A DNA stretch of 64,000 nt, taken from Fredinandcohnia humi (lineage in GTDB: Bacteria; Bacillota; Bacilli; Bacillales; Bacillaceae_L). The DNA lies in contig NZ_LMBW01000006.1 in assembly GCF_001439915.1 (NCBI RefSeq), forward strand, positions 110,698 to 174,697. Reading direction: 5' to 3'. The translations under genes were made by a program, and so were the position numbers. Each line of letters starts with the position of its first letter. Positions within the stretch are counted from its first letter, which is position 1. Of this stretch, positions 43,898 through 55,650 are shown in pieces. Below the pieces are notes generated by a model. The model ran no database searches and was not told the DNA's origin. It saw only the letters and a program-made list of their open reading frames with translations.

Positions 43898-44079
43898 AAG
43901 AAATGTGCAAGGCGACCGGACTGAGGAACATCGACTAACTACCGCCACGTCCTGTGGCGAACGTCGATGTCAGCACTTCCTGTGCAAGTCAAGCATATGA
44001 CAAGCGCTGACAGAAGGTGCATTTTACCTTTCGAAGTGATTGGCTAGACCAAGGAGCCGATGGCGCCTGGAACTAGACA
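43898..44079 (+). repeat. Family 2 element, copy G
   Basis: AAGAAATGTGCAAGGCG begins next to the gpr stop and the right end is GGCGCCTGGAACTAGACA. It combines the ACATCGACTA/ACGTCGATGT hairpin with GCCACGTCCTGTGGC (also in copy E and in families 1 and 3) and the CGCTGACAGAAGG module. Confidence 0.85.
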
Positions 44080-44167
44080 ACAAAATAGAATACATTCTAG
44101 CAATTCGGTTCTACCAATCGATGTTGGTTCATATCAATATGATAGACAAACATTGAGGAGGTAGAAT

Positions 44168-45364
44168 ATGAAGAGTTTTCGGTCTCAAGGAATGATGATC
44201 TCAATTCAAGGAACTAGCATCGTGAAAGGGATTCTATTCCTCATTTTTAGTTTTATTTTATTGTTTACGATCACGGGAGCGATTGTCTCCCTTAAACCAG
44301 AATATAGAATAAGTTCTTCTTCCATTAGCGATGTAGCGACAAATCTTTCAGGAGAAGCACTCGTTCACTTATTAGGGTATGAAAATCATTATTTCGTGCG
44401 AGGCTTACCCGAATCGACAACGAAGCCAGACTACTTAGGGGCTGTATTCAAAGTAGCAACCAACCTTACGTTGGATGATCCACGGAGCTTTTTAGGAAGA
44501 GAGCTCCCGGGGTTCTCTGCATATGATGGGAAAATACTTGTTGCTGGGGAAGGAACCAATTATACGAATATGCCAATTGAATCTCCGCCGCCTTTGGATG
44601 TTTTATTAGATGAAAGGCAGGTGGCGACTCAAAATGTTGAACAAGCTGAAAAACCTTCCGAACCTGTGCCACCACCGACGATGACGACTGGTGATAAAAA
44701 GGTAGCATATATTTATCACACACATTCATGGGAAGCCTATTTTCCGCATTTAAAAGGAGTAGATACCTCGAATGCAAATAATGCAACGCATCCTGATGTA
44801 AATGTAACGAAAGTTGGGGATATGCTGAAACAAGAATTAGAGGCGCGAGGAATCGGTACTGATTTAAATAACACAAATATGAATAGTTATTTAAAGCAAA
44901 AAGGCTACAATTATTATACTGCATATAAAGGCTCTGGTGAAATAGTAGCAAGTGCGATGTCCAGTAATAAAGATTTAGCCTACTTGATTGATATACATCG
45001 TGACTCCCATCGGAAAGAAACAACAACAATTACGATTAATGGTAAAGCGTATGCGAAGATCGCTTTTATTGTGGGAACCGAAAATCCTCATTTCGAAAAA
45101 AACTTGGCCCTTGCGGAAAAATTGCATGAAAGGTTACAAGAAAAATACCCAGGTTTAAGTAGGGGGGTATTAGACCAAGGTGGAAAAGGTAATAATGGTG
45201 TATATAATCAGGATAAATCCGAAAATGCGATGCTAATCGAATTTGGTGGGGTTGATAATAATTTTGAAGAGCTTCGACGAACAGCTGCTGCAATTGCAGA
45301 TGTAATCGCCGAGTATTATTGGCAGGCTGAAAAAGTGAATGCGGATGGATCGAATAAGGAATAG
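44168..45364 (+). CDS. spoIIP: Stage II sporulation protein P (peptidoglycan amidase/endopeptidase)
   Basis: This 398-residue enzyme drives engulfment with SpoIID and SpoIIM. One N-terminal transmembrane segment (about 18-40) is followed by a variable linker and the SpoIIP domain: VAYIYHTHSWEAYFP holds a metal-ligand histidine, and AYLIDIHRDSHRKETTTI and MLIEFGGVDNN are conserved. The ribosome site is TTGAGGAGG. In B. subtilis it is read from its own sigma-E promoter and from gpr. Confidence 0.96.
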   Translation: MKSFRSQGMMISIQGTSIVKGILFLIFSFILLFTITGAIVSLKPEYRISSSSISDVATNLSGEALVHLLGYENHYFVRGLPESTTKPDYLGAVFKVATNLTLDDPRSFLGRELPGFSAYDGKILVAGEGTNYTNMPIESPPPLDVLLDERQVATQNVEQAEKPSEPVPPPTMTTGDKKVAYIYHTHSWEAYFPHLKGVDTSNANNATHPDVNVTKVGDMLKQELEARGIGTDLNNTNMNSYLKQKGYNYYTAYKGSGEIVASAMSSNKDLAYLIDIHRDSHRKETTTITINGKAYAKIAFIVGTENPHFEKNLALAEKLHERLQEKYPGLSRGVLDQGGKGNNGVYNQDKSENAMLIEFGGVDNNFEELRRTAAAIADVIAEYYWQAEKVNADGSNKE

Positions 45365-45375
45365 GAGTAATTCCA

Positions 45376-45729
45376 ATGGTTAAATTCATGATGAAATGTT
45401 TCTTGATTGTGACTGTTCTGCTTCTAGGTGTATTGATTGGGATGCAGCAAGCGAATGAAGGGATGAAAAAAATGAGGGGCTATAATGACCCCTCTCTTCA
45501 AAGTGCCTTTCATATATCTGATGATAACGGTGACGTTGAAGCATCCGTATTGGGACGTAAAGTAACCAGTCATGACCTAGAACAAAAACAAAAACAATTA
45601 GAGGAAGTAGAGGCCTTTAACCTATTTTCTAGCATTGGTGAAAAACTTGGGGACGGGATTAGTGCTCTATTTGAAAAACTCATGATTTCCATTGGAAATG
45701 GGATCGGAAGTCTCCTCGATAAACTGTAG
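45376..45729 (+). CDS. yqxA: YqxA family protein (DUF3679)
   Basis: This 117-residue protein has a single N-terminal transmembrane segment (about 5-22) and an amphipathic C terminus. It lies 11 bases after spoIIP, as in B. subtilis, where yqxA function is unknown. Co-transcription with spoIIP suggests a sporulation setting. The ribosome site GGAGTAATTCC is moderate. Confidence 0.82.
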   Translation: MVKFMMKCFLIVTVLLLGVLIGMQQANEGMKKMRGYNDPSLQSAFHISDDNGDVEASVLGRKVTSHDLEQKQKQLEEVEAFNLFSSIGEKLGDGISALFEKLMISIGNGIGSLLDKL

Positions 45730-45867
45730 GTAAGGGGGTTTGCCAAGCACAAATGGCGAGCTCTCTTTTTTTTAATAAAGTCATTCAAGTTTTTTCGTAA
45801 TTGAATGTAGTAAAATGTTTCTGTATAATCTAATCTAGTGTAGTTGTTCCATACAGGAGGATTTTTA

Positions 45868-47691
45868 ATGAACCAAGAAGAAAGACGTAATAGACAATCT
45901 AGAATCCGGAATTTCTCAATTATTGCCCATATTGACCATGGTAAATCAACATTGGCAGACCGTATTCTTGAAAAAACGAATGCATTAACCCATCGTGAAA
46001 TGAAAGAGCAATTGCTAGACTCCATGGACTTAGAAAGAGAACGTGGCATAACAATTAAACTGAATGCTGTGCAATTAAAATATAAAGCGAAAGACGGAGA
46101 GGAATATACTTTTCACCTCATCGATACCCCTGGACATGTTGACTTTACCTATGAAGTTTCACGAAGTTTAGCGGCATGTGAAGGTGCAGTACTTGTAGTC
46201 GACGCTGCACAGGGGATTGAAGCACAAACTCTAGCGAATGTGTACCTAGCTTTAGACAATGACCTGGAAATTTTACCGGTTATTAATAAAATTGACCTGC
46301 CAAGTGCGGATCCAGAACGGGTAAGACAAGAAATTGAAGACGTGATTGGCCTGGATGCCTCGGAAGCAGTTCTTGCATCTGCTAAGGCGGGAATTGGAAT
46401 AGAAGATATCTTAGAGCAGGTTGTTGAAAAGGTGCCTGCACCACAGGGTGACCCGGAAGCGCCATTAGAGGCCCTTATTTTTGATTCTGTATATGACCCA
46501 TACCGTGGGGTAGTTGCTTACATTCGTATTGTTCAAGGTACTGTAAGGCCGGGTGACAAAATTAAAATGATGGCAACCGGTAAGGAATTTGAGGTAATTG
46601 AAGCAGGTGTGTTTACACCAAGAGCGACCTTACAGGAAGAACTAACAGTTGGGGATGTTGGGTTTTTAACAGCAGCAATCAAGCATGTTGGCGATACGCG
46701 TGTTGGTGATACGATTACAAATGCCAAAAATGGAGCGACAACAGCTCTGCCAGGTTATCGACGCCTAAATCCAATGGTATTCTGTGGATTGTATCCAATC
46801 GATACAGCAAAATACAATGATTTACGTGAAGCCTTGGAAAAGCTTGAATTAAACGATGCTGCCCTTCAATTCGAGCCGGAAACATCACAAGCACTAGGCT
46901 TTGGTTTCCGTTGTGGATTCTTAGGTTTGCTGCATATGGAAATTATTCAAGAAAGAATTGAAAGAGAATTTAAAATCGATTTAATTACAACAGCGCCAAG
47001 CGTTATTTATGATGTATTCCTTACGGATGGAACAGATTTGAAAATTGATAACCCGTCCGATATGCCGGATCCACAAAAAATTGACAGAATTGAAGAACCA
47101 TACGTAAAAGCAACAATGATGGTGCCAAATGATTATGTCGGTGCTGTAATGGAGCTATGCCAAGGTAAGCGTGGTAACTTTATTGACATGCAATATCTTG
47201 ATGAAAAGCGCGTAAGTATCGTTTATGAAATTCCACTTGCGGAAATCGTATATGATTTCTTTGACCAATTAAAATCAAGTACAAAAGGCTATGCTTCTTT
47301 TGATTATGAATTAATTGGCTACAAGCCATCCAAGCTTGTGAAGATGGATATCTTATTGAATGCTGAAAAAGTAGACGCGCTTTCCTTCATCGTTCATAGA
47401 GATTCAGCATATGAGCGTGGAAAAATAATCGTTGAAAAGCTAAAGGAAATAATTCCAAGACAGCAGTTCGAAGTGCCTATTCAAGCGGCTGTTGGTCAAA
47501 AGATCATTGCACGCTCTACCATTAAAGCAATGCGTAAGAACGTTTTAGCAAAATGTTACGGTGGAGACATTTCCCGTAAACGTAAGCTTCTTGAAAAACA
47601 AAAAGAAGGTAAAAAACGAATGAAGCAAGTTGGTTCAGTCGAAGTACCTCAAGAAGCATTCATGGCAGTATTAAAAATGGACGACAAATAG
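45868..47691 (+). CDS. lepA: Elongation factor 4 (LepA)
   Basis: This 607-residue translational GTPase is implicated in initiation and ribosome quality. The G1 motif [10 protein letters not shown]2 region ERGITIKL, G3 DTPGHVDF and G4 NKIDL are all present, followed by EF-G-like domains and the LepA-specific C terminus ([20 protein letters not shown]). The frame is open from 45844, but the ATG at 45868 follows AGGAGG and is used. Confidence 0.98.
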   Translation: MNQEERRNRQSRIRNFSIIAHIDHGKSTLADRILEKTNALTHREMKEQLLDSMDLERERGITIKLNAVQLKYKAKDGEEYTFHLIDTPGHVDFTYEVSRSLAACEGAVLVVDAAQGIEAQTLANVYLALDNDLEILPVINKIDLPSADPERVRQEIEDVIGLDASEAVLASAKAGIGIEDILEQVVEKVPAPQGDPEAPLEALIFDSVYDPYRGVVAYIRIVQGTVRPGDKIKMMATGKEFEVIEAGVFTPRATLQEELTVGDVGFLTAAIKHVGDTRVGDTITNAKNGATTALPGYRRLNPMVFCGLYPIDTAKYNDLREALEKLELNDAALQFEPETSQALGFGFRCGFLGLLHMEIIQERIEREFKIDLITTAPSVIYDVFLTDGTDLKIDNPSDMPDPQKIDRIEEPYVKATMMVPNDYVGAVMELCQGKRGNFIDMQYLDEKRVSIVYEIPLAEIVYDFFDQLKSSTKGYASFDYELIGYKPSKLVKMDILLNAEKVDALSFIVHRDSAYERGKIIVEKLKEIIPRQQFEVPIQAAVGQKIIARSTIKAMRKNVLAKCYGGDISRKRKLLEKQKEGKKRMKQVGSVEVPQEAFMAVLKMDDK

Positions 47692-47838
47692 AAAAGCGGA
47701 GGTGAGCGCTTAGCGACGTACGGACTGGACTGAGCCTGTAGGAGATAAAGGAAACACGAAGAACGAAGTGATTCGATGTTGACTTATCGTACGGAGGGTG
47801 AGGGAAGTCTCGCTAGGCGCTGCGAGCCGGAGCTAGAC
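47692..47838 (+). repeat. Family 2 element, copy H (divergent interior)
   Basis: GAAAAGCGGAGGTGAGCGC follows directly on the lepA stop TAG and GAGCCGGAGCTAGACA ends it. The inside differs from other copies, with CGTACGGACTGG paired to a later CGTACGG segment and GCGCTTAGCG to CGCTAGGCGC. Confidence 0.72.
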
Positions 47839-47854
47839 AAGTAATAGTGGAGAT

Positions 47855-47879
47855 ACCGCAGATGTTTCTGCGGTTTTTT
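47855..47879 (+). terminator. Terminator of lepA
   Basis: ACCGCAGA pairs perfectly with TCTGCGGT and TTTTTC follows. It lies beyond the family 2 element. Confidence 0.85.
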
Positions 47880-47901
47880 CACTTAGGAAGAAGTGATTTT
47901 T

Positions 47902-49038
47902 TTGGTACAAGCAGCATACCTTCACATCCCTTTTTGTGAACAAATTTGTCATTATTGTGATTTCAATAAAGTATTTTTAAAAGGACAACCGGTTGATGAA
48001 TATCTTCACTATATGGATACTGAAATGAAAAATACAGTTGAGGCATTTCTGCCGCGGGCTTTCAAGTCGATATTTGTTGGTGGGGGAACGCCTACGGTCC
48101 TTTCCGTTAACCAACTAGAAACATTTTTAGCGAGTATTAACAAATATTTAAAGCCGCGAAGCAATTCAATCGAATTTACCTTTGAAGCAAATCCGGGGGA
48201 TCTTACAGAAGATAAATTAAAACTCATGCTAGACTCCGGTGTCAATCGAATCAGTTTTGGTGTACAAACCTTCGATGATGAGCTCCTTAAAGCAATTGGT
48301 AGAACGCATCGTCGGGAAGATGTTTTCCATACGATTGAATTGGCAAAACATGTTGGTTTTAAAAACATTAGCATTGATTTAATGTATGCTCTCCCACATC
48401 AAACAATTGGAAGCTTTCAGGAATCACTAGATTTAGCTTTCTCTCTGGATGTAGAACACGTTTCCGCATATTCTCTCATTATTGAACCAAAAACAGTGTT
48501 CTATAACTTGATGAGAAAAGGAAAGCTCCTCCTACCTAGCCAAGAAAACGAGGCTAAAATGTATGAAACATTAATTGCGGAAATGGAAAGACACGGGTTC
48601 CGCCAATATGAAATCAGCAATTTTTCAAAAAATGGTTTTGAAAGTCGCCATAATCTAACATATTGGAATAATGAAGAATACTACGGAATCGGCGCTGGTG
48701 CCCATAGCTATGTGGCGGGAAAAAGAATATCAAATGCCGGACCAATCAAAAAATATATGTCAGCTATTGACGAACATGGTTTTCCGCATGTCGAAACACA
48801 TTCAGTCACATTGCAAGAAAAAATGGAAGAAGAACTTTTTTTAGGTCTGCGTAAAACACAAGGAGTTTCGAGCTCCCATTTTCTCGAAAAATTTTCTGTG
48901 AGTATTTTTGATGTTTTTGCGAGCCAAATTAAAGAACAAAAAGAAAAAGGCTTGCTTGAGGAAAAGGATGGTTTTATCCGGCTGACACATAAAGGGAAAT
49001 TTCTTGGAAATGAAGTTTTCCAAGCATTTTTACTTTAA
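47902..49038 (+). CDS. hemW: Radical SAM family heme chaperone HemW
   Basis: This 378-residue radical SAM protein is related to HemN but acts as a heme-binding chaperone. The iron-sulfur motif is CEQICHYC (Cx3Cx2C), followed by FVGGGTPT and SFGVQTFDDELL. The frame opens at a GTG at 47893; the TTG at 47902 gives the usual N terminus (M-VQAAYLHIPF). The exact start is uncertain. It precedes hrcA, as in other Bacillus. Confidence 0.92.
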   Translation: MVQAAYLHIPFCEQICHYCDFNKVFLKGQPVDEYLHYMDTEMKNTVEAFLPRAFKSIFVGGGTPTVLSVNQLETFLASINKYLKPRSNSIEFTFEANPGDLTEDKLKLMLDSGVNRISFGVQTFDDELLKAIGRTHRREDVFHTIELAKHVGFKNISIDLMYALPHQTIGSFQESLDLAFSLDVEHVSAYSLIIEPKTVFYNLMRKGKLLLPSQENEAKMYETLIAEMERHGFRQYEISNFSKNGFESRHNLTYWNNEEYYGIGAGAHSYVAGKRISNAGPIKKYMSAIDEHGFPHVETHSVTLQEKMEEELFLGLRKTQGVSSSHFLEKFSVSIFDVFASQIKEQKEKGLLEEKDGFIRLTHKGKFLGNEVFQAFLL

Positions 49039-49056
49039 ATAGTATAAGTTAAATCG

Positions 49057-49085
49057 TTGACAATGGCATTTGTATTTGGTAATTT
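49057..49085 (+). promoter_or_regulatory. Sigma-A promoter of the hrcA operon
   Basis: TTGACA at 49057-49062 and TAATTT at 49080-49085 with a 17-base spacer, immediately before the CIRCE operator. Confidence 0.72.
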
Positions 49086-49095
49086 AATTATAGAA

Positions 49096-49122
49096 TTAGC
49101 ACTCGCTAAATCAGAGTGCTAA
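49096..49122 (+). promoter_or_regulatory. CIRCE operator (HrcA binding site)
   Basis: TTAGCACTC, a 9-base spacer, and GAGTGCTAA: a perfect CIRCE inverted repeat. HrcA binds it and represses the operon; heat shock relieves repression through GroE titration. It is the only perfect CIRCE noticed in the window. Confidence 0.95.
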
Positions 49123-49137
49123 CAGAGGTGATGTTCC

Positions 49138-50169
49138 TTGCTAACAGATCGTCAACTATTGATTCTTCAAGTTATAATTGATGACTTTATTAGATCTGCA
49201 CAGCCAGTAGGGTCAAGAACATTGTCGAAAAAGGATGGGATTGTGTTTAGCTCAGCAACTATTCGCAATGAGATGGCAGATCTAGAAGAACTAGGATTTA
49301 TCGAGAAAACTCATAGCTCATCTGGTAGAGTTCCATCCGAACAAGGTTATCGATACTATGTGGATCATTTATTATCGCCAAGCCGATTAACTTTAAAGGA
49401 AAAGCATGAGTTGAAGTCAATTTTTACAGAGAGGATATATGAACTTGAAAAAATTGTCCAAAAATCTGCACAGATATTATCTGATCTAACAAACTATACT
49501 TCAATTGTTTTAGGTCCTGCCTTTAAAGAAAATAAAGTGAAAAGGCTACAAATTGTTCCAATTAACAATGAAACAGCTGTTGCCATTATCGTAACGGATA
49601 ATGGACATGTGGAAAATCGAACCATTTCATTTCCTGAGTCCATCGACCCAGGCGATATTGAAAAAATGGTCAATATTCTAAACGAGCGACTAGTTGGCGT
49701 TCCACTGACTGAATTAAGGAACAAAATTTTTAAAGAGGTTGCTTACCTTTTAAAAACAAATATTCGTAACTATGACACAGTCATTAATGTCTTGAACAAA
49801 ACACTTACACTTCCAACAGAAGAAAAAATGTTTATAGGCGGAAAGACAAATATGTTAAGTCAACCGGAGTTCCATGACATTGAAAAAATTCGCTCATTGT
49901 TATCGATGATCGAAAGTGAGCATGAATTTTCAAGACTGTTACGGACTGATAAAGCGGGAATCAATATTAAAATTGGTCATGAAAACAACAATATCGCGAT
50001 AAATGATTGTAGCTTAATAACAGCAACGTATTCGATTGGAAACGAACATCTTGGGTCTATCGCCATTTTAGGACCTACTAGAATGGAGTATTCACGTGTT
50101 ATTACTTTGTTGCAGCATTTGAGTCAAGATTTTTCAAAGGTCCTGACAAAACTGTATCAAACAGAATAA
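49138..50169 (+). CDS. hrcA: Heat-inducible transcription repressor HrcA
   Basis: This 343-residue repressor of class I heat-shock genes has an N-terminal winged helix ([16 protein letters not shown] and [33 protein letters not shown]) and a C-terminal GAF-like dimer domain. It starts with TTG behind AGAGGTGAT and is autoregulated by the CIRCE just upstream. Its TAA stop falls within the truncated left side of a family 1 element. Confidence 0.96.
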   Translation: MLTDRQLLILQVIIDDFIRSAQPVGSRTLSKKDGIVFSSATIRNEMADLEELGFIEKTHSSSGRVPSEQGYRYYVDHLLSPSRLTLKEKHELKSIFTERIYELEKIVQKSAQILSDLTNYTSIVLGPAFKENKVKRLQIVPINNETAVAIIVTDNGHVENRTISFPESIDPGDIEKMVNILNERLVGVPLTELRNKIFKEVAYLLKTNIRNYDTVINVLNKTLTLPTEEKMFIGGKTNMLSQPEFHDIEKIRSLLSMIESEHEFSRLLRTDKAGINIKIGHENNNIAINDCSLITATYSIGNEHLGSIAILGPTRMEYSRVITLLQHLSQDFSKVLTKLYQTE

Positions 50170-50328
50170 AGTTAAAGCCTCCGGCGGATGCCACAGATTT
50201 TTTAGAGGAAGTTTTTCGAGCATAGGATCAAAGACTAAGAACGCCACTTCCTGTGGCAACGTCTTTGTGACCCACATCGTGTGGGCCTAAAAAAATCTGG
50301 GCGCAAATACGCCAAGGCGTATTTGATT
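50165..50328 (+). repeat. Family 1 hairpin element, copy g (left arm missing, expanded loop)
   Basis: Only the right arm of the first hairpin is present (GAATAAAGTTAAAG), then CCTCCGGCGGATGCC. The third hairpin carries the same large insert as copy b (GCCACTTCCTGTGGC and CCCACATCGTGTGGG). It ends ATACGCCAAGGCGTATTTGATT. The hrcA stop codon lies inside it. Confidence 0.85.
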
Positions 50329-50409
50329 AGGCAGAGGGTGATACTTCCCTCTAATACATATACTAGTTATTATGAAAAAAGACATTTCACTTTAAGGGAG
50401 GTGAGTGTA

Positions 50410-51006
50410 TTGGCTAACGAGAATAAAGTTGTGAAAGAAGAAATTGAAGTAGAAGAAGCAAATGTAGATCATGATGTGGTAGAAACGATTGAACAGGCTG
50501 AAGCAGAATTACTAGAAGATCAAGAAAATGATGTGAATGCCGAACTTTCGAAAGCCAATGAAAAAATTGCAGAACTTGAAGCTAAGCTAGAAGAGGCAGA
50601 AAATCGCATTTTGCGTCAGGTTGCCGACTTTGAAAACTTTAAGAGACGTGCTCGCTTAGATCAAGAAACAGCTGCTACATATAGAGCTCAAAGCCTTGTG
50701 AATGATTTGTTGCCGGCTCTAGATAATTTTGAAAGAGCCCTTCAAGTCGAAGCAACAAACGAACAAGCACAATCGATTATGCAAGGTGTAGATATGGTAT
50801 ACCGCAGTATTTTAGATGCCCTGAATAAAGAAGGGGTAGAAGCAATTGAAGCAGTAGGAACCCAATTTGATCCAAATGTGCATCAAGCAGTTATGCAGGT
50901 AAGTGAGCCTGATGCTGAATCAAATGTGGTACTGGAAGAGTTCCAAAAAGGATATAAACTCAAAGATCGAGTATTACGACCTTCCATGGTGAAGGTAAAC
51001 GAATAA
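50410..51006 (+). CDS. grpE: Nucleotide exchange factor GrpE
   Basis: This 198-residue homodimeric factor releases ADP from DnaK. A long acidic coiled coil (about 15-75) leads to [20 protein letters not shown] and the C-terminal beta domain ([22 protein letters not shown]). The frame runs back into the family 1 element to 50281, but the TTG at 50410 behind GGGAGGTGAG is the likely start. It belongs to the hrcA operon. Confidence 0.94.
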   Translation: MANENKVVKEEIEVEEANVDHDVVETIEQAEAELLEDQENDVNAELSKANEKIAELEAKLEEAENRILRQVADFENFKRRARLDQETAATYRAQSLVNDLLPALDNFERALQVEATNEQAQSIMQGVDMVYRSILDALNKEGVEAIEAVGTQFDPNVHQAVMQVSEPDAESNVVLEEFQKGYKLKDRVLRPSMVKVNE

Positions 51007-51007
51007 C

Positions 51008-51128
51008 GAAAAGCGCAAGGTGCGCAGCTTTCGGCGACAAGCATAAGACAAGCGCTGACAGAAGGTGCCTTTTACCTTCCGAGGCGATTGGCTTATGACC
51101 TCGAGCCGATGGGACCTGAAGCTAGACA
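51008..51128 (+). repeat. Family 2 element, copy I
   Basis: GAAAAGCGCAAGGTGCGC begins 1-2 bases after the grpE stop and GGGACCTGAAGCTAGACA ends it, with the CGCTGACAGAAGG/CCTTCCGAGGCG module inside. Confidence 0.86.
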
Positions 51129-51157
51129 TCGGAAAAATTTAAGAGTGTTTAATTTAA

Positions 51158-53002
<1,845 letters not shown>

Positions 53003-53114
53003 AAAAGCGAAGGCGCCATGCCCAGAAACTAGAAAACTGGCCGACTAAGAGGTTTAGTTTGCCTCTGCCGGAGGAGTTGAAGTTTCTCGAGTTTCTAGGC
53101 GCTTGAGCTAGACA
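53003..53114 (+). repeat. Family 2 element, copy J
   Basis: GAAAAGCGAAGGCGCC begins at the base after the dnaK stop TAG. The interior has the arms CCCAGAAACTAGAAAACT and GAAGTTTCTCGAGTTTCTAG, and the right end is GGCGCTTGAGCTAGACA. Confidence 0.82.
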
Positions 53115-53131
53115 TAATAAGAATTAAATGG

Positions 53132-53172
53132 TAAAAAAGTCGAAGTCAGGCATGTCTTGGCTTTGACTTTTT
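53132..53172 (+). terminator. Terminator between dnaK and dnaJ
   Basis: AAAAAGTCGAAGTCAGG pairs with a CTTGGCTTTGACTTTTTTT arm. This separates the CIRCE-controlled genes from dnaJ, at least partly. Confidence 0.75.
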
Positions 53173-53234
53173 TTGATTATAAAGAGTTCAAGAAATTAGA
53201 CAATTACGAACACTAGTGCACTAGATAAGTATTA

Positions 53235-53264
53235 TTGTCTTTTACCAAAAATAAATGATAAAAT
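53235..53264 (+). promoter_or_regulatory. Candidate promoter of dnaJ
   Basis: TTGTCT at 53235-53240 and TAAAAT at 53259-53264 with an 18-base spacer. No CIRCE is present here. It lies after the dnaK terminator. Confidence 0.5.
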
Positions 53265-53297
53265 ATTCTTTATGTGAATGATGCGGGAGTGGATTTA

Positions 53298-54428
53298 ATG
53301 AGTAAAAGAGATTATTATGAGGTACTCGGGGTTTCGAAAAGTGCTGGGAAAGATGAAATAAAAAAGGCGTATCGAAAATTATCTAAAAAATATCACCCTG
53401 ATATCAATAAAGAAGCTGATGCAGATGATAAGTTTAAAGAAATTACAGAAGCATATGAAGCTTTAACAGACGATAACAAACGTGCCCATTATGACCAATT
53501 CGGCCATACAGATCCAAACCAAGGATTTGGTGGTTTTGGTGGGGGTTCTGATTTTGGCGGCGGTTTTGGTTTTGAAGATATCTTTAGTTCTATCTTTGGT
53601 GGTGGAACAAGACGAAGGGACCCAAATGCACCGCGACAAGGCGCAGATTTACAATACACAATGACCTTAGAGTTTGAAGAAGCTGTATTTGGAAAAGAAA
53701 CAGACATCGAAATTCCAAGAGAAGAAGAATGTTCAACATGTCATGGCTCAGGTGCAAAACCAGGAACATCACCAGAACAATGTTCACATTGTGGCGGTTC
53801 GGGTCAAATCAACGTTGAACAGAACACTGCATTTGGAAGAATCGTGAATAGACGAGTTTGTCATCACTGTAGTGGAACTGGTAAATACATTAAAGATAAG
53901 TGTTCAACCTGTGGCGGCGCTGGTAAAGTGAAAAAACGCAAGAAAATCCATGTGAAAATTCCAGCGGGTATCGATGATGGTCAACAACTTCGCGTATCCG
54001 GACAAGGTGAACCAGGTGTAAATGGTGGACCTTCAGGTGATTTATATGTGGTGTTCCATGTTCGTTCCCATGAATTTTTCGAACGTGATGGAGATGATAT
54101 CTACTGTGAAATGCCACTGACCTTTGCTCAAGCTGCATTAGGTGATGAAGTTGAGGTGCCTACCTTACACGGAAAGGTCAAATTAAAAATACCTGCTGGT
54201 ACTCAAACAGGAACAAAATTCCGTCTTCGCGGTAAGGGTGTTCCGAATGTACGCGGATATGGTCAGGGAGACCAGCATATTCACGTTCGTGTCATTACCC
54301 CAACAAAGCTTACAGAAAAGCAAAAACAATTGCTTCGTGAGTTTACAGAAATAGGCGGGAATGGGGCACCTGATGAACAGCACGATAATTTTTTCGCAAA
54401 AGTAAAACGAGCATTTAAAGGCGAGTAA
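53298..54428 (+). CDS. dnaJ: Chaperone protein DnaJ (Hsp40)
   Basis: This 376-residue co-chaperone stimulates the DnaK ATPase. The J domain shows HPD (KKYHPDINK), followed by a Gly/Phe-rich linker, four CxxCxGxG-type zinc motifs ([32 protein letters not shown]) and the C-terminal substrate domains. The frame opens at 53274; the ATG at 53298 gives the standard [11 protein letters not shown] start. Confidence 0.98.
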   Translation: MSKRDYYEVLGVSKSAGKDEIKKAYRKLSKKYHPDINKEADADDKFKEITEAYEALTDDNKRAHYDQFGHTDPNQGFGGFGGGSDFGGGFGFEDIFSSIFGGGTRRRDPNAPRQGADLQYTMTLEFEEAVFGKETDIEIPREEECSTCHGSGAKPGTSPEQCSHCGGSGQINVEQNTAFGRIVNRRVCHHCSGTGKYIKDKCSTCGGAGKVKKRKKIHVKIPAGIDDGQQLRVSGQGEPGVNGGPSGDLYVVFHVRSHEFFERDGDDIYCEMPLTFAQAALGDEVEVPTLHGKVKLKIPAGTQTGTKFRLRGKGVPNVRGYGQGDQHIHVRVITPTKLTEKQKQLLREFTEIGGNGAPDEQHDNFFAKVKRAFKGE

Positions 54429-54477
54429 TACGAAATGTGGAAGCGCCTTGCTACGAAATGGATTGGAGTTGGTAGAT

Positions 54478-55422
54478 ATGAAATGGTCTGAAATTAGCAT
54501 TCATACAACACAGGAGGCAGTGGAGCCAGTATCGAATATCCTTCATGAAGCAGGTGCAAGCGGTGTTGTTATAGAAGATCCATTCGACCTGACAAAGGAA
54601 CGAGAAAATGTGTTTGGTGAGATCTACCAACTTAATCCAGATGATTATCCTGATGAAGGTGTCATTGTGAAAGCATACCTCCCGGTCACTAGCTTTTTAG
54701 GAGAAACGGTTGACGAAATAAAAGAAGCCATTAACAACCTTTTGCTTTTTGATATTGATTTGGGCCATAATAATATCACCATTAGTGAAGTTCATGAGGA
54801 AGAATGGGCTACAGCATGGAAAAAATATTATCACCCAGTAAAAATCTCGGAGAAATTTACCATCGTGCCGACATGGGAAATGTATGAGCCTGTTAATAGT
54901 GATGAATTAATTATCGAGCTAGATCCTGGAATGGCATTTGGAACAGGAACACATCCTACAACTGTCATGAGTATTCAAGCCCTAGAACGTACAGTTAAAC
55001 AAGGCGATACAATTATCGATGTCGGGACTGGTTCTGGTGTACTAAGCATCGCTGCAGCAATGCTTGGAGCAGGTTCAATTAAGGCCCTTGATTTGGATAC
55101 GGTAGCCGTTGATAGTGCAAAACTTAATATAAAATTGAACAAAGTACATGAAGTAGTTACTGTCTCTCAAAATAATCTGCTTGATGATATCGAAGGTCCC
55201 GTGGATCTCATTGTGGCGAATATCCTTGCTGAAATCATTGTCCGGTTTACAGACGAAGCAGCCAAAATTCTAAAACCAAATGGAGCATTCATTGTAGCTG
55301 GTATCATTAATACGAAAAAACAAGATGTGAAGGACAGTCTAGAAGCGTCAGGCTTTACAATTGAGGAAGTGCTAGTCATGGAAGATTGGGTATCAATGAT
55401 TGCTAGAAAGAAAAGCGAATAA
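54478..55422 (+). CDS. prmA: Ribosomal protein L11 methyltransferase
   Basis: This 314-residue enzyme trimethylates ribosomal protein L11. The N-terminal substrate-recognition domain starts [16 protein letters not shown]. The SAM domain shows [29 protein letters not shown] and the NPPY-like VANILAEII. The frame is open from 54448; the ATG at 54478 matches the family start. It follows dnaJ, as in B. subtilis. Confidence 0.96.
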   Translation: MKWSEISIHTTQEAVEPVSNILHEAGASGVVIEDPFDLTKERENVFGEIYQLNPDDYPDEGVIVKAYLPVTSFLGETVDEIKEAINNLLLFDIDLGHNNITISEVHEEEWATAWKKYYHPVKISEKFTIVPTWEMYEPVNSDELIIELDPGMAFGTGTHPTTVMSIQALERTVKQGDTIIDVGTGSGVLSIAAAMLGAGSIKALDLDTVAVDSAKLNIKLNKVHEVVTVSQNNLLDDIEGPVDLIVANILAEIIVRFTDEAAKILKPNGAFIVAGIINTKKQDVKDSLEASGFTIEEVLVMEDWVSMIARKKSE

Positions 55423-55427
55423 ATATG

Positions 55428-55635
55428 TGTTCAAAAAGGAGGGTAAAAAGGACCGCGTAGACAAGAACGCCACGTCCTGTGGCATTGTCGACACTAGCAC
55501 ATCCTGTGCGTCGAAATTTCAAGGCGGCGAAGCTTTGAGTACCGGAGCGTATGCAGTTAATACGTGAGGAACGGAGAAGCAAGCCAACGAAGAAATTCGA
55601 TGTGTCATTTTCGGCCGACTTTTTGAACATCCTCT
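55428..55635 (+). repeat. Family 3 MITE-like element, copy iv
   Basis: Left end TGTTCAAAAAGGAGG, right end CTTTTTGAACATCCTC. The interior has GCCACGTCCTGTGGC, CACATCCTGTGCGTCG and GCAGTTAATACGTGAGGA. It fills the prmA-rsmE gap. The minus-strand ORF across it resembles the one across copy i because both come from the repeat. Confidence 0.85.
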
Positions 55636-55650
55636 AAGGTGGAAAAATAA

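Noticed and set aside
44466-45029. 187-codon minus-strand ORF within spoIIP
   Set aside because: Antisense shadow of spoIIP with biased composition and no start signals.
55403-55630. Minus-strand ORF resembling the one at 12363
   Set aside because: Same repeat artefact within family 3 copy iv; it is not evidence of a protein family.
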